DNA of 50,318 nucleotides from Chara braunii (GCA_003427395.1 BFEA01000525.1:569439-619756), one strand, 5' to 3'; positions 11,660 through 23,027 are shown, numbered from the stretch's first letter. Program-made: numbers and translations. Notes: generated by a model from the sequence alone, not told the origin.

Positions 11660-12010
11660 GGTTTGATCATTCTATTACGATCCTTGGCTGCCATTGTGGG
11701 GCCCTCAAGCGCGTCAAGGAATCAAGGCCCTCTCACGCGAGTTTAAGTGCACCTCTCTTGTATCTGAGAGACATAATACTTCTCTTTCTGCCCTTCTTAC
11801 GCTCTGTCTAGTCTTTGGGTTCAAAGAGGAAGGCGGTAGACGAGATTGAAACCCGTAATCCGTACCAAGGTCCCTGTGGGAGGTTCGCCCCACCGATTGC
11901 AGGAGCTCTGCCAGGGTTCAGGCGAGACCTTGGAGGCAGGGAATTGTGAGGTAGGTCGACGTGATCTCCTCTAGGATCCTGTATACCCTTATTTTTACCA
12001 CCCTTCATTC
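11660..12010 (+). repeat. Conserved arm block (left copy)
   Basis: Contains CCTTGGCTGCCATTG, GGGGCCCTCA, GCACCTCTCTTG, CCACCGATTGC, GGAGCTCTGCC and GGAGGCAGGGAATTG. The same strings, slightly varied and in the same order, occur on the minus strand at 24,390-24,075. This is the best-conserved part of the inverted repeat. It has no open frame and no RNA-gene signature that I recognise. Confidence 0.8.
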
Positions 12011-12162
12011 AGTTGGACTAAGATTTGACTTTTTGTATATTTCCTTAGCTTGAATTCGTGACTTTAACTCAATCATAAGGGAATTTACTATGCATGATTA
12101 AGTCATCTGCCTAAAATGGAATCCACGATGTTTGCTTGCGATGATTTGAATGGGGCTAGAGA

Positions 12163-12365
12163 TGAGGTCCTCTTGACTGATCCGGTCGCTTTGCTCGTTT
12201 GCCTAAGACATTGAAATGAGGTTGGAGATGGGGTCCTCTTGACTGATCCAGTCGCTTTGCTCGTTTGCCTAAGACATTGAAGTGAGGCTGGAGATGAGTT
12301 CCTTCTGATTGAATTGGTCGCTTTGCTCGTTTGTCTAAGACATTGAAATGAGGCTGGAGATTAGG

Positions 12366-12367
<2 letters not shown>
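12163..12367. repeat. 66-bp tandem array, part 1
   Basis: Three units starting with GTCGCTTTGCTCGTTTG at about 12185, 12251 and 12317, spaced exactly 66 bp. On the minus strand each unit is 22 codons without a stop, giving a repeated peptide around QPHFNVLGKRAKR. The array is cut after unit 3 by LINE-2 and resumes at 14.95 kb. Confidence 0.88.
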
Positions 12368-12399
<32 letters not shown>

Positions 12400-14940
12400 A
12401 ACACCTGTAAAACACAGTTAGGGGTAGTGATAGCATGTACCCCTAGCTATATTCATAGGTGGCTCCAATCTATTAGTGGGGAGCGTCACTTGCTGGAAAC
12501 CGGGTCTAGCATCCCATGACAAAATTCAAGGATGAACATAGTTAACTAAGAAGCCTCAGTTGTCTCTTCAGTCCCATAGGGATCGCCAGTAAAATCAATC
12601 AGCGCTAACTACCACTGCCCCTCATAAGATTATCCTGAAATTTTCAACTCCCTCCCAGGCCAAAACATTGTATTTCTACAAGGGCAAGCTCCGAAGGGGG
12701 AAATAGATCTGCAAAAAAAATTGGAGCGCTGAGAGTAGCTCCTGGACGAAGTGTAAAGTTGTAAACCAATCCTTGAAGATGAGTTGGAAGTCATTTTTGA
12801 AGTATGCCTCCCTCCCCCCTTCTCCTGGCCATATCACCTCCCCAAGGCTCCTTTCCCCAGTCCCCCCCAACCAGTCCATAATAAAGTCTTGAATTGCCTT
12901 TGGATGTCTCTTTTTTGTTGACGTAGATTGGATGTGACAGCCGCTCATTGGCCTCTGATTTCTGTTTGTATAAATTGGACAATTTGTTCAATCATCTCTG
13001 GACCCTCCAGAATTACTTCTTCATGTACAAAAACACACCTCTTGTACCATAGTGTTCATAAAATCACTTTCCTACCGATTCCAAAAAAATTGAGTTGGAA
13101 ATTGGATAGCTCTAGGTCTTGTGGAACCTGGTGTCATAGGAGGATAGCCTTCCAATCCCAAGGCCAGTCTAAATCCGTTAGTTCTCGTCATGTGTAATCC
13201 CACCTGCGCCATATTAATACTGACCCGGGGCATTGCATAAAAATGTGCTCAATGGTTTCTCCACATTTCCTCCCTGGGAAGGTGGACAGACAAAAATTGC
13301 ATCATGGAGAGGCTAAACCCCTCTGTTACGTAGAAGAGTGGTCAATAATCCAATCATTTGTGGGGAGACAACGATGTGCAATTTGTCACTGCAATGAGGC
13401 AAATTTAGTTGGTCTTTGTCTTATATTTTTAAAAAAATATATATCCTTGAGTAGGTTTATGTCTAAATTCAAGTGCTTAGACCATCTCTCATGCAAAATT
13501 GATGTAATGTCCACCTTTGGTCGTAACAATTTGTATGCCGCTTTCACCGTGAGTGACTGTCGGGTCCTTTGTGTGCCCCTCTTACTAGTTTGCCAAACTC
13601 ATTCTGTCGGATCTATCGGAAGTTCGGGGATAGGAAACTCTGGATGAAAGACTCTCCATCCTTTTATAGCGGAGATATAAAGGACTTTAACTCGGTATAG
13701 GTATGAAAAAGGAAAAAAACATACTGGGTCTGAAGGAAACCGAGTCGAGGAATGATTTCTGTTCATTTTGAAAGTGTTTATTAGAGAGCCTTGTGGGAGA
13801 TTGTGCACCACCTGACTCACTATCCCCTGACCATCTAGCTGGAGTCCCACCACCCAATCTCCTTCCTTAATCTTAGACCCTTTTCTTGAAATTATTACCC
13901 CAGCCAAGGGTATAGAAAAGATGATCTGATCCAGATTTTAATTGAGATGGTGAGCATACCGGAGTGTATGTCTCAATTGTTCAGACGTTTTCCAGTCTTT
14001 CGCGCTTGGGTCCCATAAGTCTTTAATTCTGCTTATTCCTTTTTTGACTCAGTGAGACCAGAGGGGGGTTGAACTGCTGTAGATACAACTATTTGCATCC
14101 GTGATCCATCGATTGTCAAAAAGCGGCTGACGAAGTATCTCCTCATAGCGATCAGGAAAATGTTTGTTAGGTAATGGTAGGTGACGTCAATATTTCATTA
14201 TTGTCACCCACAAATTATCTAGAGCAAGATCACTTCTAGTTCTACCCCGATCCATTTCTTCTCTAGAGTGTGTGTGAGCCATTGGGATGGACCAGAATCG
14301 ATCTTCAATCCATGTGAGAGGATGAATACCCTCATCCGATAAGGAGGCGAGCCTATGAATCTGTTCCAACACCATTTTCCGCCATGGTATGTTAGTAGAT
14401 AAGATCAATTTTTTTATCCATTGGATGGATAATGCTTGATATTGAAGCGTAGGGTCGAGAATTCCCAGACCCCCCCTTGTTTTTTGTTGGATTATAGAAA
14501 GTCAAGTCACCCTTGGAATTACCCTGTCCTGCACGTGATTCTTTCTCCACAAGAAAGTTATGACTTGTTATTGAAGGACCTTTGTTCTTGTTTGACTTAT
14601 AGACCAGAGGGCTGATTTGTACGAGATGGAAGCTAGGATCACATTGTTGATAATGAGTGTTCTTTCAAAAATGGAAGTGTGTTGATTTTCCCATTGATTC
14701 ATATTTTCTAATGCTGGTTTGCAAATCCATTCCTCATGGGTAGCAGGTTTACCTAATGTTGTAAGTGACACTCATAAGATGAGTACCGGGGATTCTCAAG
14801 GTAGCCATTGAACTCTTGGAAGCTCCGGAGGATGGTCACCATTTGAATGCATTCACCACCCTTGCCCCAGTTAACCACCATGTCAAAGACTTGTGTGAAT
14901 TTATTCATTAGGTTCTGAATCTCCTCCATGTTTGACAGAG
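12368..14940 (-). mobile_element. LINE-2: 5'-truncated L1-like LINE inserted in the 66-bp array
   Basis: The minus-strand element ends in a 26-base A tail (plus T run 12368-12393), preceded by a 3' stem-loop (GGGGTA/TACCCC, outer CACCT/AGGTG) and the conserved 57-bp tail (12463-12520). Coding remnants run from just after the RT FADD region (14.93 kb) to the zinc domain (about 13.3 kb). Array phase shows that 2,575 bp were added between units 3 and 4. No clean target duplication is visible. Homologous to LINE-1. Confidence 0.85.
12895..14935 (-). pseudogene. LINE RT palm end, thumb and zinc domain, decayed
   Basis: Minus-strand pieces in several frames. At 14.93-14.85 kb a segment like MEEIQNLMNKFTQVFD...VNWGKG marks the end of the RT palm. 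At 14.77-14.57 kb IFERTLIINNVILASISY is the thumb motif shared with LINE-3 (LVGRALAINNSIFASIWY). About 14.48 kb encodes RGGLGILDP, also shared with LINE-3. At 14.4-14.19 kb there is a linker, and about 13.3 kb holds the zinc domain (SPWCNFC..., EHIFMQCP). Many stops and frameshifts make it non-functional. The N-terminal half is missing through 5' truncation. Confidence 0.75.
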
Positions 14941-14944
14941 AACT

Positions 14945-15045
14945 CCTGCCTGATCTAGTCGCTTTGCTCGTTTGCCTAAGACATTGAAATGTGGCTGGAG
15001 ATGAGGTCTTCCTGACTGATCCGCTCGCTTTGCTAAGTCAGTCAA
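14945..15045. repeat. 66-bp tandem array, part 2
   Basis: Two further units (GTCGCTTTGCTCGTTTG at about 14958, CTCGCTTTGCT at about 15024) exactly 66 bp apart, continuing the array interrupted by LINE-2. Confidence 0.88.
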
Positions 15046-15479
15046 TTTTGTTTGTTGATAAATGTCTGACACTTCTCCTTAAGAGAATAGTCTAGGCTAG
15101 TGTATTAGTGATTGCATGGGGTTAACTGAGAACACCTTGGAAAATTAATCAACTAAATAAGATATAAGACTAATGTTTTCGTGATCAGGACAACCGAAAG
15201 AAGAAAACTTTGGATGAACGAACCCTTGTTTTGAATTAGGTTGAATGCATTGTTTACATTACATCTTTGCTGACAAAGACTTGTCTTTTGTTAAGGCTTT
15301 GTTTTTTTTTCTGCATTGTAGGGTAGTCTGTTAGTGCTCGCTACGTGCTGGAGCTATTGGAGTTCGTTCAATTCCTGCATTTTCTGAGTTAAGTTTATTT
15401 TACTTAGTTCAAGTTCTCGCATTTTCGGGGATCATTTATTTTATTTGGCTCTGTATAAATTTTGGAAAGCTACTTTTCC

Positions 15480-15840
15480 TACGGGAAGCGCTGCCGGAAT
15501 TTCTACAAAACCAAGGAGTTCGTCAAATTTTCACTTTCAAAGTTCAACTTTTGTCTGAGTTTTATATTTGGCTTAGTTAAAATATGGGAAGCCTACTTTT
15601 CTAGGGGATTTGCTGCCCAAATTTTTACTAAATAAGGGAGTTAGACAAAATTTGACTTTGTGAAGTCATAATTATTTTTGAGTTTTATATTTAGTCTCGT
15701 ATAAATTCTGAAAAAAATATTTTTTCTACGGGAAGCGCTGCCGTAATTTTCTTAGTTATCAAAAGTTATATTATATTCTGGTAGGAAAATTATTGGCAAT
15801 CCACCCTGTACAGGGCAGATGCTGCCAAAATTTTTCTTAT
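15480..15840 (+). repeat. GCTGCC array, left arm (~124-bp period)
   Basis: Four units carry GCTGCC followed by (G/C/A)NAATTT near 15490, 15612, 15737 and 15821 (spacings about 124, 124 and 85). Each is preceded by a short self-complementary string; the last has the 12-bp perfect palindrome CCCTGTACAGGG (15804-15815). The right arm has the same four units with spacings of about 122, 122 and 80. Confidence 0.85.
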
Positions 15841-17372
15841 TCGTTGAGGTCCATTTGAGAGATAAATTTAAGATTTAACCTTACGAAATTTTGAGTAAAA
15901 TGTGATATGAGGATTTATTTTCCGTACACTTAAAGTTCAAGTATTTGGGATTTGACCTGTGTTGTGTAACAGATCCTTCTTGGCCGTTTTTTATCTAAGA
16001 TCTGACTAGTTCAGCTCGATCCAACGAGGGTCATCTTCTTTTATCTTTTGATAATGGGTCGATTGGTTGGTTGTCAATTTGTAGGCTCACAACACAACTT
16101 TGTTTACACCAGTATTTCATCTTGATGCCTTAGCCCTAAGATTTGATATATTTCTTTAAAGGTCATAACCAAACTTCTTTTAATGGTCATTATAAAGAAC
16201 TGATGGGTTTTTATGCAACGTTGGACAATGGTTGGGGCTTGAGTGTGCGAGGCGTGGTGTGAGTTACATGGAACAATAAAGTTGATCATCTTGGCTTATG
16301 GGAATGTGATTCTCGTATGTGTCTATGTTTTTATGTAGGTTAGTATTTTGGAGCTTGGTATACGAGTTTTACTTTGGAGGCAGTGAGAATGACAACCATG
16401 TGTCGCGCGATCTGCATACCTGATGGACTTATTTTCCCTTCTTTTATTTTATCTCGAGTTCTAATTTAATATGAGTATTGGGATACCTATTTGTTTATTG
16501 AGTGATATTGCATATTAATTTTTATAGTTGGACGTTGAAGTCCGTGACAACCGTCAAAGTCAAACCTCTAGATTATGAAGCTTGTCTCCATGACCATAAG
16601 GGTTGACTGCCATCATATAGCGGAACCTTTGTACCACCCACTCTCCGTAGGATGCAGAAGCGGGTGTGGTTCTCAACCACCTTAGCGGTTGTCTAGCGTC
16701 GAGAATTTAACCCCTCAAGGCGCGTGTCAACTGACACTTGGGTGTCGAACGCGACCCTCAAGACCATCGAGGACCTCGCGATTATGGGTACTACATAGTA
16801 TGCCATCATTGCGACTGCTTGATTGCATGACTAATCGATATGAGAAAGTCTTGCATCCGCGCAGTTTTATATTAAGTCACGCGCGCGATGCCTAACCGAT
16901 TTCTGTATCAGAAGGTTATGAGTTGGATACTGAAGGGACTAAGAGTGTTTTGTTTCGTGTGAGTGATCTGACTTTTTGTTTTTGCGTGGTGTAATGTGTG
17001 GTAAGAAGGAGACGTCTTAGTCGACCGACGCTGAGTTGCGCCTAGGACTTCAGCCCCCTAGTGCGTAAGGTCGCGTACGAGTCCGATTAAGGTGTGGGAC
17101 CCTACGTATCCCCTATGCTACAACGCACGAGAAAATGCCCACGGCTGGTCCACCTCTGCGATTGCATGTAAAAGCTTTCGTACTGTGGACTAGTATCTCG
17201 GCGGGGATACGCCCACCTAAGGGATGGTGACAGCTCTCCACCCTGTGTCCTCCTCAATCACCCTGATACGGTAGACTTCCGTTTTCTCTTCCATTCGAAG
17301 GGTTTCCTGCTTCCCGTTAACCGGGCGTTCCTTCCTATCACATAATATTCCACCAACACCTGATCTCGGTCG

Positions 17373-17397
17373 ACCAGGTGGACCCGTCCCACCTGGT
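17373..17397. other. Perfect 9-bp stem hairpin
   Basis: ACCAGGTGG / CCACCTGGT with a 7-base loop (17382-17388), just beyond the end of the left arm. Function unknown. Confidence 0.6.
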
Positions 17398-17660
17398 TTG
17401 ATTCCCCTGCCAACCCCACCCAGACCCAAGTTTAAACAATGAAAAAACGAAGCGAAAAACGAGTAGGCTTGCAATGGACCCCACTGGAAAAAGGATGGAA
17501 AAAGCAGCCTGCCAAAAACAAGGGGAAAAGTTTTTTGGAAAGCGGGAAAACAGCTTTGGGGGGACCCCACCGCGGAGGACCAAATGCGCTTGGAAAACCA
17601 GTTCGGACAATGTATACAACCCAACTTTCTGCCCCGGTAGGGTGCCCGAAGTGCAATTGC

Positions 17661-17690
17661 AAAAAAAAAAAAAGGAAAAAAAAAAGGAGA
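17661..17690 (+). repeat. A-rich run, possible retroposon tail
   Basis: Two A runs (13 and 10 bases) separated by GG. It may be the 3' tail of an insertion covering part of 17.40-17.66 kb, but no target duplication or known body is visible. Confidence 0.4.
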
Positions 17691-17696
17691 GTGGAA

Positions 17697-17974
17697 TAGC
17701 ACCGCCTGCATAAAGGTAAACATCCACTTCAAATGGCCACCATCCCAACATATCCCTATCCATCTCCCCCTAGCACAGCACCCTACCCCCAACCCCTAAG
17801 GGCTGCGTCCACCCCTTAATGCTTCCAACCTCCCCTAGCACCGCCTGCATAAAGGTCAACATCCACTTCATATGCCCACCATCCCAACATATCCCTACGC
17901 ATCTCCCCCTATCACAGCAACCCAACCCCAACCCCTAAGGGCTGCCTCCACCCCTCAATGTTTCCAACCTCCCC
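17697..17974. repeat. 139-bp tandem duplication
   Basis: Copy 1 at 17697-17835 and copy 2 at 17836-17974, both beginning TAGCACCGCCTGCATAAAGG and ending TTCCAACCTCCCC, with roughly a dozen differences. C-rich and non-coding. Confidence 0.92.
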
Positions 17975-18052
17975 TCCCCCTTTCCCTTCACAGGCAAGAC
18001 CCTGCCACCCACTTCCTGCAATCCAAGCATTGGCACTCATTCTCTCTGTCCC

Positions 18053-18469
18053 TTTTTTTTTTTTTTTTTTTTGAAAGGCCAGGTTGTTTTAGAGGCCAGG
18101 TTCTAGACACACGGCGGTCGTTTCATCAGCCAGCCATTGGTTGTCCTGACAATTGTTCCATTTGTGAGACCGCCCCCCAACCCATCCTCTTATCAATTCT
18201 CCCAGCACACCCCCTGTTCCTACTATCCTACCTCAGTGTTAATCACCACGGACTATCCCCTCATTATCTCAGAGCATGACGTGGACCGAATAGCAGTTAC
18301 AGGCACCAGGGCTAAGCATGCTTAACGGGACAAGCCCGGACTGGCCCAGCTTGCCAAGGCTTATGCGGATCACGTATAAGCCGGGAGAGGCTATTAACCT
18401 TTTCCCAGCCCTAGTTCAAGCACAAATGGGCGAGCCTTGTCACCCGGGAACTTTGGACGCCTACCTTTG
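18053..18469 (-). mobile_element. Retroposon related to the 3' part of the 6.8-kb element
   Basis: Minus-strand element ending in an A tail (plus T run about 18053-18072). Shared with 6.85-7.17 kb: GTCC(A/G)AAGTTCC, GGGCTGGG, CTTAGCC(C/T)TGGTGCC, and ACTGAGGTAGGATAGT against ACTGAGGTAAGATAGT, in the same order. It carries an extra ~60 bp. No tRNA head or target duplication found, so it is 5'-truncated or rearranged. Confidence 0.65.
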
Positions 18470-18554
18470 TTAACCAGGTTCCAGTCTTTTGGACACAATG
18501 GGAGGCAGTGTAAGGTCAGTATATCTTCTGGTCTTGCTCATTCTTCTCTCGGTC
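18470..18554 (+). pseudogene. LINE RT scrap
   Basis: About 85 bp encoding LTRFQSFG...GRQ...SIS, closely matching LINE-3 at 42.69-42.77 kb (LTKFQSFGPAWRQ...SIS). It begins at the same point as the LINE-3 homology, TTAACCA(A/G)GTTCCAG, and runs straight into repeat Z. Confidence 0.75.
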
Positions 18555-19298
18555 GAAGAACGAGCACAGACGGTTGGTGCGTTCACAATGCCAACGCTTG
18601 CGGCTGCTCCTCGATTGTCTTCATCGTTGAAACTGCCATCACGTCTGTAGGTAGACAGCTTGGCCTGCCCTTCTGACGAAGTTCATCTGGGCGCACTCGC
18701 GTACGCTCGACTGCTGAAGACTTGGCTTCGTTTCATGGATCTAAGGCGCATGCGGATTCGGCTCCAAAGTTTTTGTTGTCCTTGTGTGTGCATTGCGTGC
18801 TTGGATGGCCTTGTGCAGGTACATGTAACCGTTGAATAAAGTTTGTCATCATGTCGTGCGATTGTCTTTATCTGACGACAGTTTTCAGGGCATCTAATCT
18901 CGCCGCGTGTGCCTTTCAAGTTACTTGGTGCTGGTGTTACTTCCATTTCGGATTGATGGGCTGTGTACTTGACTTCTTTTGTATGATCGCAGCATGCAGG
19001 GTGGGAGTAGGGTAGTTATAAATTAAGGCAAGGCATTGGTATGGCCCCAAGTAGTTTGTGACAGCGTTCTTTGATATTTTTTTTTTTTTTAGGAGTCTCT
19101 GTGCGGGATAGACGAAACACGTCGAGGGTTGGCCAAATGGATGAGGTGTTGTTTGAAACTTTGAATGCTGGATTTCCATCTTCACGATTTTGCATTCATA
19201 TCGGTGTGCTTAACGGAGTGAATATTATTGGTGTATCTCTCTTGACTCCGTTCTCATGCTTAGTCAGTCTTGATGGGCAGTCTTTCCCTTTCCGACCT
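18555..19298 (+). repeat. Dispersed repeat Z, copy 1
   Basis: About 744 bp, close to 88% identical by eye to the minus strand of 44,915-45,665. It starts GAAGAACGAGCACAG and ends near GGGCAGTCTTTCCC. One frame stays open for about 90 codons in both copies, apart from one stop here (...APRLSSSL.LPS..., then LLKTWL.F.DLRR.RIRLQ). I recognise no domain. In both places Z follows LINE RT sequence in the same orientation. Copy 1 has a T14 run near 19076 that copy 2 lacks. Confidence 0.85.
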
Positions 19299-19633
19299 GC
19301 ATGACAACCACTAGTGCGATTACACACTGAACCGGTGGCCACGTCTACGACTTTAATTAGTTTACGGATTTTTAGATCGTGTCTGTGGGGGGTTATGGAG
19401 CAAGTGGTGCTTCGTTGTGCTCTTCTCATCTCCGAACCTGATGTCCTCATCAAGATTGTCGTCCTGTTCGACGATGAGGTAGGATCTATTAAGGTAGTTT
19501 TTTGTCAAGATGAGGTATTGTGGCTATCTTGTCCTTACGCCATTGCCTCCAGCAATTGTCTTGGGTTTTTTTTTTTCGCCTTCTTTTATTTCTGCATTTG
19601 TTTCCCTTGTTCTGGGGTGGTTGGTCAACAATT

Positions 19634-20283
19634 ATGGCTTTGAATGCTGGTAAGTATTTTAACTGTGGAGGGGAAGGTCACTTTGCGAGGGAGTGCCCTT
19701 TTGCTCGTAGTACACCAGGGGCACAGGCGGGTAGTTCTACAACTGCCCTTGTGGCACCGCGGTATTGGACTTCTCGTCGTCAACCTGAAGAGACTGAAGA
19801 GCGGGAGTTTTTGAGGCAATTGATTAATGAGGAGTAGGAGCAGGTACGCAAAAGGGAGTTGGATGAGAGAAAGAAGGTGGGTGAAATGATTAAGCAGGAA
19901 ATTGAGAGGAATTATGAGGCTTTCAAAGCGCGTGTGATGTCAAAAATTATCTGGCGGCGAGAGATGAGGCAAGTGTTGAGGAGTGTCGTACTCTGGTGTT
20001 CCGGACACCACAAAGTGTGGCAGGAGATAGGCTTCTCGATGACTATACTGATAAGGGCATTGAGGATATCGAAGACGAGATTGTCAAATTTTATAAGCTT
20101 CGTGAAAAGATTCAGAAAGGGAAGATGCTGCTCAAGGGAGAAGCTCGACAACCTTTTCAACAGTCGATCTTTGGGAGAGAAGGATCGGTCGAAGATGGAC
20201 CGGGCCAGGTCAAATCTTCCACGGTGGGGGAGGACTGTGGCCGTACCAAGATCGCTGCAAGAAGTGGACTAAGGGTCAATTGA
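19634..20283 (+). pseudogene. Gag-like fragment with damaged zinc knuckle and coiled-coil region
   Basis: Starts MALNAGKYFNCGGEGHFARE. The Cys-x2-Cys-x4-His-x4-Cys knuckle is complete except that the first Cys is Tyr (a TGT-to-TAT change). It is followed by a Ser/Thr linker and a Glu/Lys-rich, probably coiled-coil stretch (QLINEE, then RKRELDERKKVGEMIKQEIE). A TAG interrupts at 19835. A frameshift near 19990 moves the frame to one giving DDEIVKF-like text (IEDEIVKFYKLREKIQKGK) until 20283. Probably a retrotransposon gag or ORF1 remnant; no RT follows. Confidence 0.6.
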
Positions 20284-20299
20284 AGGTGATTTGTCGTCA

Positions 20300-20878
20300 G
20301 GAGAGCTTGACATATACAACAAAGGGTTCGACCATTGAAAGCAACATAGAAGCCAGAGCGAAGGTGGCTTACGAGGGCTTTGTGTTTACTACTTCATCTC
20401 CAACTATTTCTCCGGAAGATAACCACACTCCTTCTAAGTGACTGTCTCATATGTCTCCGTATCATCTTTAGTCGAATCCTATTATATGTATGTCTCTGAG
20501 ACCTCAGGCGTGGGTACGAGGGGCTACTGCTAAGCTCCGGTTATTGTATGAAATATGTTCGACGTTATGAGAGAAGATAAGTATTGCCTCGGGCAGCGCT
20601 GGGTGAGGGAAGCGCTGCGTTATGGACCGTTTGCACCTTGGTCCCCCGCTGGGGACCGGCCGACATGGCCCGACCTTCTCCTCGCGCGATCGAGCGCATC
20701 GGTCCGGCACCGCACGCGGCAGCGCGGGACCCTCTCGGCCGCGTCACGCAGGAGTTGGACCAACCTCGTCACGAACGCGCAAATGGAGTTTCCTTAGACC
20801 GCTCCGGCCGAGTGCGCCAGCCATACCTCTCGCGATCCCCTACGACAGGATAGGGCCTACGCGAGGCACAACTTACCT
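20300..20878. other. No recognisable gene
   Basis: Moderately GC-rich toward 20.6-20.85 kb, with overlapping frames on both strands and no motifs. GGCAGCGCTGGGTGAGGG and GGGAAGCGCTGCG (about 20593-20617) recall the GCTGCC array motif but are not in an array. Confidence 0.4.
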
Positions 20879-22362
20879 CCACCTTACGGGAGTTGTCACC
20901 TCCCTTCGGTGGGCATATCCTCGCCGAGTTACCAGTCCACAGTACGAAAGCTAATCAGTTGCAATCGCAGAGGTGGACCAGCCGAGGGCGTTTCTCGTCC
21001 GCTGTAGCATAGAGGGTATGCGCGGTAATACGCCTATCGGACCCGCACGCGAATCGACATCTTGGGGGCTGAGGTCCCAAGCGCGGCTCGTCGTCGGTCG
21101 ACTAGGACGCATCCCACACACCACGCGCACACCACTTTACGAACACAAAAAATATAATACACACACACACGCACATCGAACAATGTGACAACACTCCTAG
21201 TCCTTTCAATAGCCGTCCCATAACTTCCCGATGCGAAAATCGGATAGGCGTCGCGCGCGAGACTTAGTATAAAACCGCGCGGATGCAGGGCTAACTCATA
21301 TCGACTCGCAATGCAAGCGTAAGCAAGCAGTCGCAATGATGGCGTTCTATGTAGTGCCCATAATCAAGCGGTCCCTCGTGGATCCGAGTACCGCTTATGA
21401 CACTCAAGTGTCAGACTCGAAGTGTCGTGAGGGTCTAATCCTTCACGACATTGCACGTTTGAAAGAATAGTCGTGCAACCGTCGCGAGACCTCCGGCCTT
21501 TGGTCTGAGCGTCTCGGTAGGCAAGGCAAATAGGCTCTGCACTGGGATTTCTTCCCTGCAGAGTCTAGGGTTTGGGATGTCCTGGACAAGGACCTTGAAT
21601 CTCGGCCCAGGACCAACGTCCGACTATAAAACCTCCAAAAAGCAAAAGGATGAAAGAGGATATCCCTTTTCTCTCAAGCCATATTCTGGCTAACCCCTGC
21701 ACACGATCTTCGTCAGCCGCGCGCATACCCAAGGCACATATAAGCATATATATACAAGGTTTATTTATGTAGGACGATCACTTCTCATAATCACAGTGGG
21801 GCTCCTCTCAGCCATATAAGTATGTAATCGCACGCAGTCACGTCCCGAAGCCGAACCACAACCATACCTGCAATCACATCAAAAATTCATCCAGAAGTTT
21901 ATGTACTACACGGGGTCAACTTCAACCATTTCTTGCACTCATACCCCTCGCTTTAGCCATACAAGCCTCATTCGTGCAACTCTTAAATAAATACTCAGTA
22001 CTTTTGTTGGATGACCATTCAATAAAGTCCGGGTGAAAACACAACAAAACAGTTCAATTACAAGGTTAAAGCCTTTAGGTTGAGTGACAGGAGTGAATTG
22101 GAGTTGAATCGTAAACTGATGAATCGACAACCGACTTGTTATCAGTGATAACAGAAGATGATCCTCGTAGGATCAAGCCGAAACTAGTCCAGTCCTGAAT
22201 CGAATGTCCAAGAAAGACCTGTATCATAAGGCAGGTCAATGCCCAAGTTAAATCATCAGCATATGGGCGATGAACTTCCATAGCACATTCTCACTCAAAG
22301 TTACCTGACAACTAAGTCTAAGCCCACCTCTAAGCAAGTGCTCGAAGCAAAGGTAGACTAAT

Positions 22363-22705
22363 GGCAGAATCTCCCCTATTCAGGGTGGATCGCCAGAATC
22401 GCCACCTGTCGAAATATAACCTAACTCCTCTAAATCAAAAAAAATTCGGCAGCGCTTCCCATAGGAAAAATGTCCTTTCAGAATTTATATCAGCCCAAAT
22501 ACGAAAACAGAAATAGTCTTTGACTTTCCGAGGTCCAATTTTATCTACCTTTCTGAATTAGCAAAAATTTGGGCAGCGCTCCCTTTAGAAAATGAGACTT
22601 TCCAGATTTTTACTAAGTCATATATAAACTTTAGACAAGTTGAGCTTTGACAAGTCAAAATTTGACTAACTCCCTGAATTTGTAGAAATTTCGGCAGCGC
22701 TTTCC
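22363..22705 (-). repeat. GCTGCC array, right arm (~122-bp period)
   Basis: On the minus strand GGGAAGCGCTGCCGAA (22445-22460), GGGAGCGCTGCCCAAATTT (about 22565-22583), GGAAAGCGCTGCCGAAATTT (about 22686-22705) and a decayed fourth unit ATTCTGCC (22363-22370). Spacings match the left-arm array. Confidence 0.85.
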
Positions 22706-23027
22706 GTAGAGAAAGTAGCTTACCAAAATTTATACAAAGCCAAGTATAACAAAAGATCTCAGAAAATGCGAGAATAGATCTAAGTAAAAAAACTTAGCTA
22801 AAAAAATGCAGAAATTGACCTAACTCCTATCGCTCTAGCACGCGGCGAGCCTCTAAAGCAACTACCTATCAAACTGAAACTCAGACTAAGTAGTAACCTC
22901 ACTCAGTCACACGCAGGCCAAACGACAAAGGTAATTACTCTCACCATCCCCAAACCAACTTGGCAGACAATAGTTCGTAATCTCTCGATGGTTTATTCCC
23001 TTATACCCAACTTACATAGGGCAAAAA

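Larger units (their letters stand above)
9240..17231 (+). repeat. Left arm of a giant inverted repeat (IRL)
   Basis: Read 5'->3', this segment matches the reverse complement of about 20,880-26,900 block by block and in the same order: hairpin array B (9.44-9.86 kb), the ~320-bp block (11.66-12.0 kb), short-period array (12.18 kb), the GCTGCC array (15.49-15.84 kb) and a ~1.4-kb unique part ending at GGATACGCCCACC (17.21 kb). LINE-2 (about 2.57 kb) is inserted in this arm only, and 10.05-11.66 kb has only weak counterparts. Identity by eye varies, roughly 65-80% in good stretches. Coordinates of the outer limit are approximate. Confidence 0.75.

Noticed and set aside
17217-17792. 191-codon minus-strand gene
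   Set aside because: Its Phe-rich part is the complement of the A-rich tail at 17661-17690, and it crosses the end of the inverted-repeat arm.
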